Shown: positions 33,640-45,419, counted from the first letter of the stretch. The stretch is DNA of 64,000 nucleotides from Delphinus delphis (GCF_949987515.2 NC_082700.1:36977380-37041379); one strand, 5' to 3'. Translations and numbers: made by a program. The notes: generated from the letters alone by a model not told the origin.

Positions 33640-33945
33640 TATTTTTTCTTCTAGTTTTATTGAGATATAATCGACATGCAACACTGTACAAGTTTGAGAT
33701 ATATAGCATGATTTCATTTATATACATCATGAAACAATTACCACAATAAGTTTAGTGAATATCAGTCATCTCATATAGGTACAAAATGAAAGAAATAGAA
33801 AAAAAATATTTTTTCCTTGTGATGAGAACTCTTAGGATTTAATCTCTTAACAACTTTCATAGTAAAATACAGCAGTGTTAATTATATTTACCATGTTGTT
33901 CATTACATCCCTAGAACTTATTTATCTTATAACTGGCCTAATAAT
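33640..33945 (-). mobile_element. L1M 3' end fragment
   Basis: GTTTTATTGAGATATAATCGACATGC, GTACAAGTTTGAGATATA, CATCATGAAACAATTACCACAATAAG and CCTAGAACTTATTTATCTTATAACTGG match the reversed 3' end of old L1M elements in order. Confidence 0.82.
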
Positions 33946-33949
33946 TTTT

Positions 33950-34105
33950 TAGGGTGATATTGGTGAAGTTTTATTCTGATTAATGAAATTTACATTCAGA
34001 AAGTTGTAAAATGTATGTCACAGTTTACAAAGCACTCTATTGTGCAAAAAATGTTTGAGCCTTAAAATAACTCTGCGATGTAGGCATATGAGTTATATGA
34101 TTTTC
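33950..34105 (+). mobile_element. MIR-type SINE fragment
   Basis: CACAGTTTACAAAGCACTC ... TGAGCCTTAAAATAACTCTGCGATGTAGGCAT follows the MIR 3' core (TTTACAAAGCACTTT ... CCTCACAACAACCCTGTGAGGTAGG). Confidence 0.55.
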
Positions 34106-34109
34106 AAAA

Positions 34110-34607
34110 GCAAGTATCCATTGCTCTCTCTTCTCCCTCTATATCCTGAGCTACATTGATTGCCTCCTTTCCTAGCTGCAGATGATCCTTTTAGCTGTTT
34201 TGTAATGCTTTCCTTTAGAAGTCAGCAACCATGTAAAAAATGAGACTATACTGACATCATCAATCTCTAAGCAGCCCAACTAGAGATTAAAACACCAGAT
34301 TAAACACCAGATTAAAACACCAGATTAACACCAGATTAAAACACCAACCAGATTAAAACACCAACTAGAGTATCAAGGCACCAGTCACATGAGTGAAAAA
34401 TTTTATATTGGCTATCCCACCCAAGAGGCTTCAGATGTCTGCAGTTTCAGGCATTATCTGACTTCAATTACATGTGAGGCGCTAAACTAGAACTATTCCT
34501 AAGCTCATTCAATCTAAATATCAAAGAGAAATGTTCATTATTGTTATTTTAAGCCACTAAATTTTCATGGGATTTATTACTGAGTAATAGATAACTAAAA
34601 CAGGGGC
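34110..34607 (+). mobile_element. MLT1-like LTR, right part, with internal minisatellite
   Basis: AGAAGTCAGCAACCATGTAAAAAATGAGACTA, GGCTTCAGATGTCTGCAG, TCTGACTTCAATTACATG and the LTR end TTATTTTAAGCCACTAAATTTTC ... AGTAATAGATAACTAAAACA match the second half of an MLT1 LTR. A small tandem array (34285-34367) has grown inside it. Confidence 0.65.
34285..34370 (+). repeat. Six-unit minisatellite, unit GATTAAAACACCA
   Basis: Units start at 34285, 34298, 34310, 34323, 34334 and 34351, 11 to 17 bp long with small indels. The words CAACTAGAG lie on both sides (34279-34287 and 34362-34370), suggesting expansion from a single ancestral segment. Confidence 0.9.
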
Positions 34608-35605
34608 CTGTTCATGTTCAAAAATACCATGAAACTTTGATAAACTTTATTCAAACTGACTCATGTGTGTGTATTTGCTGTAGTGCAAGAACCATAGGAC
34701 TGCCCCCTAACAGGTAGACATGCCTTCCCAGGGAAAGGGAAAATCTGCTTCTGGTGTTAACTACACAGTGGTAATATCCACCTCATTGCAGATTACAGTT
34801 TGAAGAGTGAAAAATTATGTCAGACATAACAAAGGACAGGATGACAACAGCGAAAAATAGTGCCAATGGTAAGAGGAGACATTCTTTCAGTTGAGACCAA
34901 CTTAGACATAGAATAAAGAAATGTGGAAATGAGAAATATATAAAGATTAAAAAGGGGCTAAAAACTGAAATTATAGGGACTAGCCAATAAGGCTAATGAA
35001 TTTCCCTAACTTCATTCCCCAAGAAAGGAAACCTTTTTTTGGAAAGCTATTGGCTGTTATTTCAAGATGGAACTTGGTAAAAATAAAAGAAAAAAGGTTG
35101 GGCAATAGAGCAGTGCAAGTACCCTTACCCTCAAGAAAGGAGTGGTTGGGTGGGGATGGGGGCAGTTGTACAAGATTGAAGATGGTAAAGAGCCAGCCCA
35201 CCCTGAGAGAAAAGATATAAAACATTACATACAATTTTCTCTTGTAACTCCTAAGCCCTATCTGTATATTTTACAACTCACTAAATTATACTCTTGAAGA
35301 AAACTTAAGACGGAGTCTAAACCTTAGTTTTTCTAAGCCTATTTTAGCCAGGAACATTCTCAGGTATCCAGTAAGCTATCTCTACAGTCTTCAAGATAGA
35401 TGGCAGCTACATTTACTCTCTGAGAATGTCCCAAACCTGCACTATTTCTTGAAAAACAATTATCAGTGATTTCTTTCCTTCACATTCTCCACCATCCACA
35501 TGTCTCCTGCTATTGGTCTTTGTAATTATTCCCTGTGCAATAGAAGGGAGTAATTCCTTGTGCCCTATGGGTAGCACACAAATAATACAAAATAATGTAT
35601 CTCAC
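34608..35605. other. Unassigned sequence
   Basis: Includes overlapping short open frames on both strands (34980-35234) with no recognisable protein. No repeat family recognised. Confidence 0.4.
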
Positions 35606-35880
35606 AATAGCTAACCTTTACTCAATACATATTACATTCTATCTATGTTCATAGATTCACATAGATTATTTCAATTAATTCTCATAACTCTATGAGGTAA
35701 GCATAATAGTACTGTATTATTTGCACTTATCTTGGTAAATGTTAAAATGAGTACTTAATTTACAGATAAACAAATAAAAAATAATAAGAATAGCAAGTAG
35801 CTTGTCCAAAGTTACAGATATTGCCTATATCTTTGGACAAGGATTTGAACCCAAGCACTAACTCTAGAGTGTGCCTCCTA
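35606..35880 (+). mobile_element. MIR SINE
   Basis: ATTATTTCAATTAATTCTCATAACTCTATGAGGTAAGCATAATA, TTTACAGATAAACAAAT, GTAGCTTGTCCAAAGTTACAG and GGATTTGAACCCAAGCACT follow the MIR pattern in order, with a small insertion at 35730-35760. Confidence 0.82.
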
Positions 35881-37415
35881 TTTTCTAGAATACACTAGGT
35901 ATAACAATTAATGGAGGTCATAGCATTGCTAAAGGCACATAAAGTCCTGAGGGAACTTAGCAGATACTCCTGTGGGATTTTGAAACTTCCCATCAATAAG
36001 CTCTTTACCATTTAATTATATATAGGGGGATACAACTGGGCAAACATATATGTGACCTTTATCAAGTTTACAAAGCAAAAAATATAAGTAGAAGGAAGCA
36101 AAAAAAGGAAGAGAGGAACTTATTACTTTATGTAGATTGGTTTAATGTATACATTTCAGAAACTAAATTATGTTAAGCATCACATTCAATTAAATTTAAG
36201 ATGTACTTTGTACAATTCAATTTAATATTTGTATAATTCTGGTTCTTCTTTAATTTAAATTTTATAATTAATATTGAGGTTTTTTTTTTTTTTAAACTAT
36301 GAAAAGCTGTTTAATTTTGAAGGCATGTCTTGGGTTTGATGTCACAGCTTACACTTAATGGCATATTTGAAGTATAAGACTACAGTCACCACTGGCTTCC
36401 TGGACACCCAACATGTATAGTCACACAAGACCCTGTGTGTAAAAGGGCCCCAGTCTTGGTTAGGCATTCTGGTGCTGCTGCCTTAAAATTCTTAATAAGA
36501 ATGAATAGGGAGCCACATGCTTTAATTTTGCACTACACAGCACAACTGAAGCAGCCAATTTTGATGACTGTAATATTTGGCATAATTTTTGATGTATGAT
36601 TTAGTAACTCAGAATTTGGGCTCAAATTTTGTGATTTTTGGTATATTCTACTTGTGTCCTTATCATCACTTTGCATTAGCTATTTTCTGGATTCAGTGGC
36701 CTGGAAGTTATCACATACCAGAAGGAAGATGTTTATCATATTCCAGAATCCTCACAAATCACCATACATATCACAGTATTTGGATGAAACTGACAACTAG
36801 TTCAACAGATAGAACTACTAATTTGAAAGCAAGGAACATATGATACTGTATCTCTCTGTCTGTCATTATAAGAGATATACTTCATTTTAGATCCAAGTGT
36901 AACCCCATCCCACACAGACCCAATATTATCTGACATTTATTTTGGTAAATTATTTACATCAGAAGTGCTACATTATGAAAATAAGGCTACAGAATATTTA
37001 ATTTATGCTAAGACATTAATCATACAACTTTAAACCTCCTACATCACACTTTCCATGTGTTCTTCATTCTGTTTCTGTACCCCATATTCTTCCTGCTCTT
37101 TAGTCTTGGACATTTGAGAAATTTAAAGTAATATATTATGTCAGTGTTTGTAATAGCATTTTGCCAAATATACATGATAACCTATAACCGAAGAATATCA
37201 CAAATTGTGAAAAAAAGCTATATTTTTAAAGTACTGACTATAAAACCAGCAGTCATAACCTCTGGTGAAACTCATTTAACGAGCTCTTAAAACATTGTTT
37301 CCTAATTTTTTTTAATGGTTTGTTCTGAAACAGATATTTGCACTTTTGGAAAATAGTCTGTGTTTTAAACTAAAATATTGACAAGAGGAAGCTCTGAATC
37401 ATTGAAAAATTGAAT
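35881..37415. other. Mostly unassigned, possible retroposed segment at 36280-36560
   Basis: A run of 14 T (36280-36293) followed by TGTTTAATTTTGAAGGC ... AAGGGCCCCAGTCTTGG ... CTTAAAATTCTTAATAAGAATG could be a minus-strand retroposed sequence with its A-tail. The GGGCCCC ... AAATTCTTAATAA block recalls a common old repeat I cannot name. The remaining sequence is unassigned. Confidence 0.4.
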
Positions 37416-37633
37416 AGATCTATCTCCTATCTACCTATGTATCTATGTATCTATCTATCCTCTATCTATCTTTCTTCCTCCCTCTTTCCCTCCCTCCCTG
37501 CCCCATCCTTCCTCCCTCCCTTCCTTCCTTCCTTCCTTCCTTTCTCTCTCTCTCTTTTTTCTTTCTTTCTTTGTTTCCTTCTTTCTTTCTTTCTTTCTTC
37601 CTTCCTTCCTTCCTTCCTTTCTTTCTTTCTTTT

Positions 37634-37724
<91 letters not shown>

Positions 37725-37736
37725 CTCCATCTGTCT
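37416..37736. repeat. Compound CTAT/CCTT/CTTT microsatellite, about 320 bp
   Basis: Starts with ATCT/CTAT units (37418-37470), passes through CCTCCCT-rich and CCTTCCTT sequence (37480-37545), then mixed CTTT/CCTT, and ends in about 100 bp of almost pure CTTT (37630-37724). After 37470 the strand is almost all pyrimidine. Several overlapping open frames here on both strands are artefacts of the repeat. Confidence 0.97.
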
Positions 37737-37984
37737 TATAGATATTTTTGCTTCTGTTTCTTGGAGAAAATCTGTGAACAGCTTTGAGGGGGTTGTCATA
37801 GATGACTTGTTTCTCTCCTCTCCATCTTTTCAGAGACACTCCATTGTTATTAAGTATTTAATGACTGAGTAAAAATCATAATAACAACTGTAAAGAAAAA
37901 TAAGAGAAAGAAGGGAGTTAACTCCAAATGCATTCAGAAAATAAAATCCTATATTATTATATTTATCTACATGTCCATTTTTAT

Positions 37985-38990
37985 ACCGTCATTATACTTT
38001 TGATGCAAAATAATAGAAATCTTAAAATAAGACAATTTAAGTCACCCTTCTTGAATGTCACTCAAACTCCTTTTGGCTCTCCTAAGTCTTCATGCATATC
38101 TATATAGATTTTAGAATTTGCTTGTCAATTTTTAACAGAAAACCTAATGGTATTATGAGCTCTATTTGGGAGGAATTATCTTCTTAAGAATATTGAGTCT
38201 TTGACTAATGAATATGACACTTAGTCTATTTACTTAGATCTTCCAAGTTTTGTAGTTTTCAGTGAATATCTATTTACTTAGGTCTTCCAAGTTTTGTAGT
38301 TTTCAGTGAATATACCTTATACAGAGTTCATTAAAAATACTTAACTGTTTTACAGTGGGTTTTTTGCCATTGTAAAATTTTGTTTAAATATTTTCATTAT
38401 CTAATTGCTCATTGTTACTATTTAATAATAAAATTAATTCTGATATATCAGTCTTGTATCTTGCAACCTTGCTATTCTCACTCAGCTTTGGGGTTTTGTG
38501 TGTGTGTCTGTATATGGGTCTTTTTGTGTGTGTGTGTGTGTATATTGTATAAAATCATCTCTATATATGATTACGTTATCTGTGAATAAATACTCTCCTC
38601 TTGATTTCTTAGGTCAATGATTTCTATATCTTTCAATTGCCTTTGTGATTTCTTAATGAGGATCCCTTTTATGTGACTAGTCATTTTTCTCTTGCTGCAT
38701 TCCTGATTCTCTCTGTTTTGTCTTTCATAGCTTAATGTGTTTAATTTTCTGTCCTTATGTTTATTCTATTTTGAATTCTTTGAACTTCTTGGATGTTTAC
38801 ATTTATGTTTTTCATCAAAGTTGGGAAGTTTTCAGCTACTATTTCTTCAAATATTCTGTGTGCCCCTTCTCTTTTTTTCTTCTGGAACTCCCATAATGTA
38901 TATGCTGGTCCATTTTTGATGTCCTGTAACTCACTTAGACTCTTCACTTTTCTCTGTTCTTTTTTTCTTTCTGAAGTTTACCCCTAGCTC
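37985..38990 (-). mobile_element. Old L1M LINE-1 relic (ORF2 then ORF1 pieces)
   Basis: 38080-38330 resembles reversed ORF2 sequence downstream of the reverse-transcriptase core (GGAGGAATTATCTTCTTAAG, GTAGTTTTCAGTGAATA). 38741-38947 on the minus strand reads FEEIVAENFPTLMK and VQEVQRIQNRIN, an ORF1p signature. ORF1 lying to the right of ORF2 fits one minus-strand element with a large internal deletion between about 38640 and 38700. Not functional. Confidence 0.7.
38225..38312. repeat. 44 bp tandem duplication
   Basis: 38225-38268 and 38269-38312 are identical except for one base (TTAGATC versus TTAGGTC). It lies inside the diverged L1M relic, so the duplication is far younger than its host. 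Confidence 0.97.
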
Positions 38991-39204
38991 TGCATAAATG
39001 GTGGAGTCACTCTAGGATAATGAAACTATGCTAAAAGAAGTAAAGGGGGTGTGTGAAAATGTCTCATAAATAGAAAATATCAATAAAAGAAATAGAAATT
39101 TTAGAGAACCAAAGCTGAGCATACTCTAAGAAACAGACACTTCAGTGACCATGCATGGCAAGGAATACAGTTTCTTTAAAAAAAAAAAAAAAAAGGAAAA
39201 AGTC

Positions 39205-39523
39205 ACTGAACAAACACCATTATGGTATTGGGAGGTGAGGACTTTGGGAGATAACTAGATCATGAGGGTGGAACCTTGTTAATGGAATTAGTGTCTTTAT
39301 AAAAGAGACCTTGCAGAACTCTCTCATCCTTTCCACTGTATGAGGACACAGTAAGAAGACAGCCACCAACGAACCAGGCATTGGGTACTCACCAGACACC
39401 AAATTTGCTGGTGCCTTGATTTTGGACTTCTCAGACTCCACAACATTAAGAAATAAATTTATGTTGCTTGTAAGCCACACAGTCTATGATGGTTTTTTAT
39501 AGCAGCCCAAACAGACCAAGACA
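39205..39523 (+). mobile_element. MaLR (MST-type) 5' LTR, start missing
   Basis: Starts at the equivalent of base 60 or so of an MST LTR (TATGGTATTGGGAGGTGAGG), then AGATCATGAGGGTGG, ATTAGTGTCTTTATAAAAG, TATGAGGACACAGTAAGAAG, TGGTGCCTTGATTTTGGACTTC and GAAATAAATTTATGTTGC, ending CAGACCAAGACA. It contains an AATAAA. The first part is replaced by A-rich sequence (39180-39200). Confidence 0.9.
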
Positions 39524-40917
39524 GGAAATTTGTACCAAGAAGGACGGTGCTGCTCCTAAAATAAAAATATCTAAAATATGGAAGCAGCTTTGGAGCTGCA
39601 TTATAGACAGACGTTGGAAGCATTTTGAGGTCTATGCTAGAAAAAGCCTACATTGCTGTGAGTGAACTATTAAGGGTGATTATGGTGAGATCCCAGGAAG
39701 AAAAGAGGAATGCTGTAGAGAAAGCCTCAACTTTGTTAGTGAATACCTAAGTAATCCTGAACATAATGTTGATTATGACATCATCAGAATGGTCTTTACC
39801 ATCCATAATTCCTGAGTGGAATGAGGAAAATGTTATTTGGAAATGGAGGAAAAGTCATCCTTGATATTAAGTGGAAATGAAGTCTGAATTGTGTTTGTGC
39901 ACTTGTATTTTGTGTAGAAACTGTGAGCTATGAAATCAGCTGCAGCAATTTCTAAGCAACTGTTGAAGGAGTAGTCTGGTTTCTTCTGACTCATTGTAAA
40001 ATATAAGAATAAAGAAATAACTTTAAAGACAGAATTGTTAATTAGGATGAAAGCAGAACTGAAAAATTTGGAAAGTTCTCAGATGATTCATATTGAAAAG
40101 AATTGGAAAGCCTGCTTGGGAAAAAACAAACAAACAAAAAACTAAGGGAGTAGCCAGGGACCATTTGATAATGAGGTTAATATGAATCAGCCATCTCCAC
40201 AGAAGCCAGATCTATCTTCCAAAAACAATGGAACAATGACCAGAAAGGCAATTGGGACATCACTAGGCCTGCCCCTCCCATCACAGGGCCAGAGTACAGA
40301 AGCCCTGGGGACATGGCTGACTCTACTTAGATTTTAAAGAACAGAACCACGGTCCCTCAGAGCTGTGAGGACAGTGCCCAGGTGGACAGTGTCCCTGCTG
40401 CCATGGGAGCAGGGCCACCCAGAGCCTTGGGGGCCTAACTCCTTCAAAGTAGGGAACCTTTGCTCCAGTGAGTTCCAGAAGATGGGACTCTTGCCACAGA
40501 AATGTAAGACCTCTGCCTCTTGGCATGCAGGGCAGAGCATTGAGTCAAAGGATTATTCTCAAGTCCTAAGATCTCATGGAGTTTCCCTTATAGTTTAGAC
40601 TAACTTGGGACTTATGACTCCTTTCTTTTTTCTTAATTTTCCCCTTTGGAATCAGAATGTTTATCCTCTGCCTGTCCTACCATACTAATTTGGCAGCCCA
40701 TAACTTGTCTGATTTTATAAGTTCGTAGCTGGAGAGCAATGTGTCCCAGGATGAATCATATCTTATTAATATCTTATTTAGATGATATTTAAGATGAGAC
40801 TTTAGACTTAGATTTTAAAATTGATGCCAGAACCAGCTAGGACTTTTGGGGATATTGGGATGAAATGAATGTATTTTGCATGCAAGAAGGACATGAATTC
40901 TGGGGGGCTGAGTAGAA
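39524..40917 (+). mobile_element. MaLR internal region, non-coding
   Basis: Directly follows the 5' LTR with GGAAATTTGTACCAAGAAGG, the usual MaLR interior start. Recognisable blocks follow: GGAAGCAGCTTTGGAGCTG, CATTTTGAGGTCTATGCTAGAAAAAGCC, GGTTTATCCTCTGCCTGTCC-like sequence, TAGCTGGAGAGCAATGTGTCCC and GAATGTATTTTGCATGCAAGAAGG, then a G-rich polypurine-like run just before the 3' LTR. About 1.4 kb. MaLR elements lack working retroviral genes and rely on other ERVs. The open frames at 40323-40598 are not retroviral proteins I recognise. Confidence 0.88.
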
Positions 40918-41279
40918 TGCTGTGGTCTGAATGTTTGTGTCTCCCAAATTCATATGTTGACATCCTAACCTCAATATGATGGTATTAGGAAGTAGGACCT
41001 TTGGGAGGTGCTTAGGTTATTAAGGTGGAGTTCTCATGAATGGGATTAGTGACCTTATAGAAGGTCTCAGAGAGCTCCCTTGCCTCTTCCATCATATGAG
41101 GTTATGGTGAAAAGACAGCTATCTATGCATCAGGAAGCAGGCTCTCACCAAACACTGAATCTGCCTGCACTTTGATCTTGAACTTCCTGGTCTCCTGAAC
41201 TGTAAGAAATACATTTCTGTTGTTTATAAGCCACTGAGTCTATAGTATTTGTTATAAAACATTAACAGAACAAGATACA
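40918..41279 (+). mobile_element. MaLR (MST-type) 3' LTR
   Basis: Begins TGCTGTGGTCTGAATGTTTGTG and runs through CCCAAATTCATATGTTGAC, GATGGTATTAGGAAGTAGG, CTTTGGGAGGTGCTTAGG, GGGATTAGTGACCTTATAG, CACTTTGATCTTGAACTTCC and TTCTGTTGTTTATAAGCCAC to about 41279. It pairs with the 5' LTR at 39205-39523, so the element kept its interior instead of collapsing to a solo LTR. Confidence 0.92.
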
Positions 41280-41989
41280 TACCATTTATAAAACAAAGTC
41301 AAAAAAACAACTGGGTCAGAAAATGCTAAAAGGAGATGGCATTACTCTGCTCCAAAGTGTCTCCAACTAGAAATGACCAATGAAGTGAGAAATTGTTGAG
41401 AAGGTAGTACAGTTTGTTTAGGTGTCCTTTGTTAGAAGTGTAGTTCTAAAGCATTTATTCATATTGTTTTGCTCACCTTTATGTTATTACCAGATGACAA
41501 TAAATGCTGTGAGATTGTTTTTCAAAAAAAAAATCTGTATCATTATATTTTAAGTGTACCTTTGCAGACATTGACTTACAGTAAGTATCTCTTTCATTGG
41601 TTTTATTGTAACTAATTAACATATTTTGTTTTTCTGAGTTTTTCAACACACTTTGTTAGTTTATTACAATCTTCCTTCAAATAATATCTTACCAATTTAT
41701 ATATAGTGTAAGAATATTATAGCACTGCACTTTTGTATCCCCAAATTGAGTGTTTAGGTTATAATTATCATACTTTTATTCCTGCATAAATTATAAACCT
41801 CACATTACATTTTAATTATTTTACTTTAACAATTATTTCACTTAAGTAACTATAAAGAAAAATATATTTTATATTTACCCACATACTTATAATTACAGTG
41901 TTTTTCAACTAATTGTATAGATTTCTACTTCTATCTGGTATTAGTTTTATCTATATTGAAAACTTTTCTTAAACATTTCTTTTAGTACA
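41280..41989. other. Unassigned AT-rich sequence
   Basis: No repeat family or coding frame recognised. Confidence 0.4.
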
Positions 41990-42960
41990 GGTCTCTAACC
42001 AATAAATATTCTTATCTACTTTTCTTCCATTTTGTCATAAGTAACATTTATCTTGTCTTATTAATCAATAAATTTGTTTGCTGGATATAAAATTCTAGCT
42101 TGAGAGTTCATATTTTACTTTCAGAGATTTAGAGATGTCATTTCACTGTCAATTCCTTCCATGATGTTTTTTTCTCTGGGTATAATGCTTTCCCCTGGCC
42201 TCAAGATCTTTTTAGTATTTTCTATTTATCTCAGATTTCCAGAAATTTAATTATGATGTGCCTTGGTATAGTTGTTACTATTACACTATTTTTTTCTTTG
42301 TTTATTTCCATCTGTCTGTCCTTCTGTCTTTCTTAAGTCTTGTTTGGGGTGCTTTGAGTTTTCTAGATCTGTAGGTATTTTTGCTTACATTAAATTGAAA
42401 GATTTTGGGCCATTTTTCTTCAAATATTCTTTCTTCCCTGCTGTTTCTATTCTTTTGGGATTCCAGTTATTAAAACACTACTTAATTTGAAATAGTTCAA
42501 GAGTTCCATAAGTTTTTGGAATTTTTCATTTGTGCTTTAGTTTTTTTTTTTGTTTGTTTGTTTTTGTTTTTCAAGTAGTTCTATTTTTATTTCTTTTTAT
42601 TTTCTTTGAATTTTATTTTCTTTATTTTTATATAGCAAGTTCATATTAGTTATCCATTTTATACATATTAGTGTATATATGCCAATGTGCTTCAGTTTTA
42701 ATAATTTTTTTATGTTGTGTTCATACCTATTTCATCTGCTATTAATCATATTCAAATTTTTATTTCATATGTGAATATTTCAACTCAGAAGTCAGCTCCT
42801 TTTTTATATTACCAATTTCTCTTCTCATTATCTTCATCTTTTCCTTTTTATCCTTGAACAAAGCTGTTTTAATGTTATTGTTGATTCCATTATCTCTCTC
42901 ATGCCTGTATCCATTTCTGTTAAATAAAATTTCTCTAATATTTTTAATATATTTTAGGAT
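41990..42960 (-). mobile_element. Old LINE-1/HAL1 ORF1-region relic
   Basis: Plus-strand blocks TAATTATGATGTGCCTTGG, GGGGTGCTTTGAGTTTTCTAGATCTGTAGG, GGCCATTTTTCTTCAAATATTC and TTCTTTTGGGATTCCAGTTATTA match reversed ORF1 of old L1M or HAL1. Sequence right of the nested insert (42700-42960) continues the same type of pyrimidine-rich reversed ORF1/5' region. Confidence 0.65.
42545..42685 (-). mobile_element. Very short LINE-1 3' fragment with 14 bp TSD
   Basis: Plus strand: T-rich stretch, then TATAGCAAGTTCATATTAG and TTTTATACATATTAGTGTATATATGCC, the 3' end of the L1-3 type 3' UTR in reverse. Direct repeats TGTGCTTTAGTTTT (42531-42544) and TGTGCTTCAGTTTT (42686-42699) differ at one base. Only about 140 bp was copied. 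Confidence 0.85.
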
Positions 42961-44083
42961 GATGCTATTCTATCTTGCTAATGGTTTTACTGGATGATGG
43001 CCATGGTGAATATGGTGTTGAGTGTCTATATTACTGAGTGTCCATTTGATGAATGAAAAATTTACCCTTCAAGTGTCATTGCAAATAGGACAGAGATAAA
43101 GAAACAGAAGCAGACAATAGGTAATACTTCTTTCCTTCATTTTATCAGAAAATATATTCCTAGTTATACATAAATAGAGAATGAATAGAAGATAAATATT
43201 ATTCTCCATCTGTCTGTTCAAAGAATCAGCAGTAGGAACTTGATTATCTTTTCCTGGAAGTGCTAAAATTATAGTAAGAACAAAGCATATTTCAGTAAGA
43301 ATATTCACAAATAACAGTTTCTCAAATCTTCAGTACACTAAGAAACCACAGTCCATCATTCAAGATGAACTACAGTGAGAACTGAAGATAAGGAAGATGC
43401 AGTGACAACACATGTTATGGTTTTGGTCCAGCAGTTTATGACCGTTTTCTGAATTGCCTCTGGAAAGGGCATTTTAGGATGTCTGTGCTTTCATCACATG
43501 TTCATGTGTTAATTTTGGTGGGGAAAATAAATCTAATTAATAAACCAAAACAATTTTTCCTTACCTGAATTTTAGTCATCTCATTTCATGGGGGCTCTAC
43601 AGTATTTTTCAAATTTTATATTAGAAATACTTTGTTAAAGTGGACTCAAGTAAAATGTTTACAGCAATCACTTCCTTTAGCATTCATTTCTCATCAGCTG
43701 TGTTGAGCCTAGGACTTCATGTCTTCTCATGTAGCTCACTATTTTCCCCCATATTCCTACTGACCTAGAGTCTAATTTTTTTTATTTATTTACCACAATA
43801 ATTATTAAATATAAAGTCATTTATATAACATCATATAAACATATAAAGGTTTTTTGTTTGTTTTCACTGTATTTTTCCTCCCAGTTATCTTGCCATTTTA
43901 GAGAAATTAGCCAGGGCTTTTAGTCACCTGTACCTCAGAAAATGATTAAGTTGCAGGGTCCAAAGGAGAAGTTCCTCTAAAACAATTTGTCTTCCTCTCA
44001 ATCTGTTGGATGATGGGGTAGACCTGCATTCCCTTGAAGGGACTATGCTCTTAAGAATGAACAAAGGTGAAACAGAAAAAATT

Positions 44084-44119
<36 letters not shown>

Positions 44120-45419
44120 TAAGATTAAGAAGGACAAAGAAGTCCATTGTGCCCAGAATAAATGGGATTTTGTGACCTCACTGTCCAGTAATACCCCGAG
44201 ATGTGATAGTGAAAGGTTCTCCATCAAAGTGAAAAGTACCTCTTTGGTTCCCCAAGAATTTGGACCTTGAGCATTGAAACATAAATGGAGAGAGATGACT
44301 CAGAGCAGTAGGAAGCATCAAGAGAAGCATGAACCTGGGAACTGTGATCCTTATATTTGGTAAGTGTTTCTTTATGTCACCAGCATATCCTGTAATGTCA
44401 TAGGCCTTCATAAAGCAATGGTGACTTGGAAGTGGTCATCAAATGAAAACCAGAGTGAACTAAGAGTGTATGTGTGGTATGAGTGTGTGTTTCTCTGTGT
44501 GTGTGGATATGTGTTACTTTTCTTGTTCTGCCTAATGCCACAAGTATATATTACAAACCATGAGAAAATTAAAAGACCCCAATGATGATCAATTCTACAA
44601 CTCTTTGCACTTTGGTTATATGAGAAGCAAAGTCAGATTTAATTTGATTTGAAGAAAATGAATTACTATGACAAACCATGTGTATCCTAGTTTATGTAGT
44701 AAGATACTCACCCAGTACAATAGCTCATTAAGACTGGTAAATATATCAGGAAGACGGCTGATTGATGATGGATTTTTCTGAAGTAGTTCTGGCCATCTTT
44801 TAATGTTATTACCTGATTCAAGTTTGTTTTCTTACACAATTCTTTTCCTTTCAGAGCTGGCTTGCACTAGCTCACAGCTACCATTATCACCACAATGATA
44901 CATTGTGGCCATTGTTTTACTGAGTATAATCAGCACATGCACCATTGCCATCCTGAAGGATCTTAAATGAGCCCTTCCAACATAGTGGCAAGGTGGCAAT
45001 TTATTCTCCCTCCTTTTATCTTCTTATTAAGACTTTCGCATTCCCAGAGGTGATTTCTCATTGCATTTTTCATAAGTGTGTAACAGACTGGTGGTTTTCA
45101 TCAGAGGGTTTGGAAATTGCCTCCTTTTAGATGAAGACCACCAGATCTGTATATTCAAGTGTGTGTTAGATTAATTACTTTATGCCAAAAATGTTTAAAT
45201 ATCTGGGTAATGTAGGAATTCCAAAGCAAATACAAATTATCATATTTTTTCTCAAGAATATTTAATAATGAGAAAAAGCATCAACAATTAGTCAGAGGTA
45301 ACATTAAAAGATGCCAGCAACACTGTAAGAAAGTAAACTGAAACTTTCCAGTATTAAATACCAATGAGAGAAACTTAAAAAAAAAAAGAAAAGAAAATTA
45401 ATCAAGTTCACTTAAACAG
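42961..45419. other. Unassigned sequence with a (GA)n tract at 44086-44116
   Basis: (GA) about 15 units at 44086-44116 is a clear microsatellite. Short open frames (43069-43308, 44178-44411, 44364-44585) show no recognisable protein. I name no other repeat here. Confidence 0.5.

Noticed and set aside
34285..34370. Short regularly repeated motif that could suggest a CRISPR-like array
   Set aside because: Units are contiguous with no unique spacers, and the window is mammalian. It is a minisatellite.
37410..37839. Long Ser/Leu/Phe- or Lys/Glu/Arg-rich frames on both strands
   Set aside because: They are translations of the CTTT/CCTT microsatellite and have no protein meaning.
40323..40598. 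Three overlapping open frames in a GC-richer stretch, exon-like at first sight
   Set aside because: They lie in the interior of the MaLR element between its two LTRs, in blocks that match the non-coding MaLR interior.
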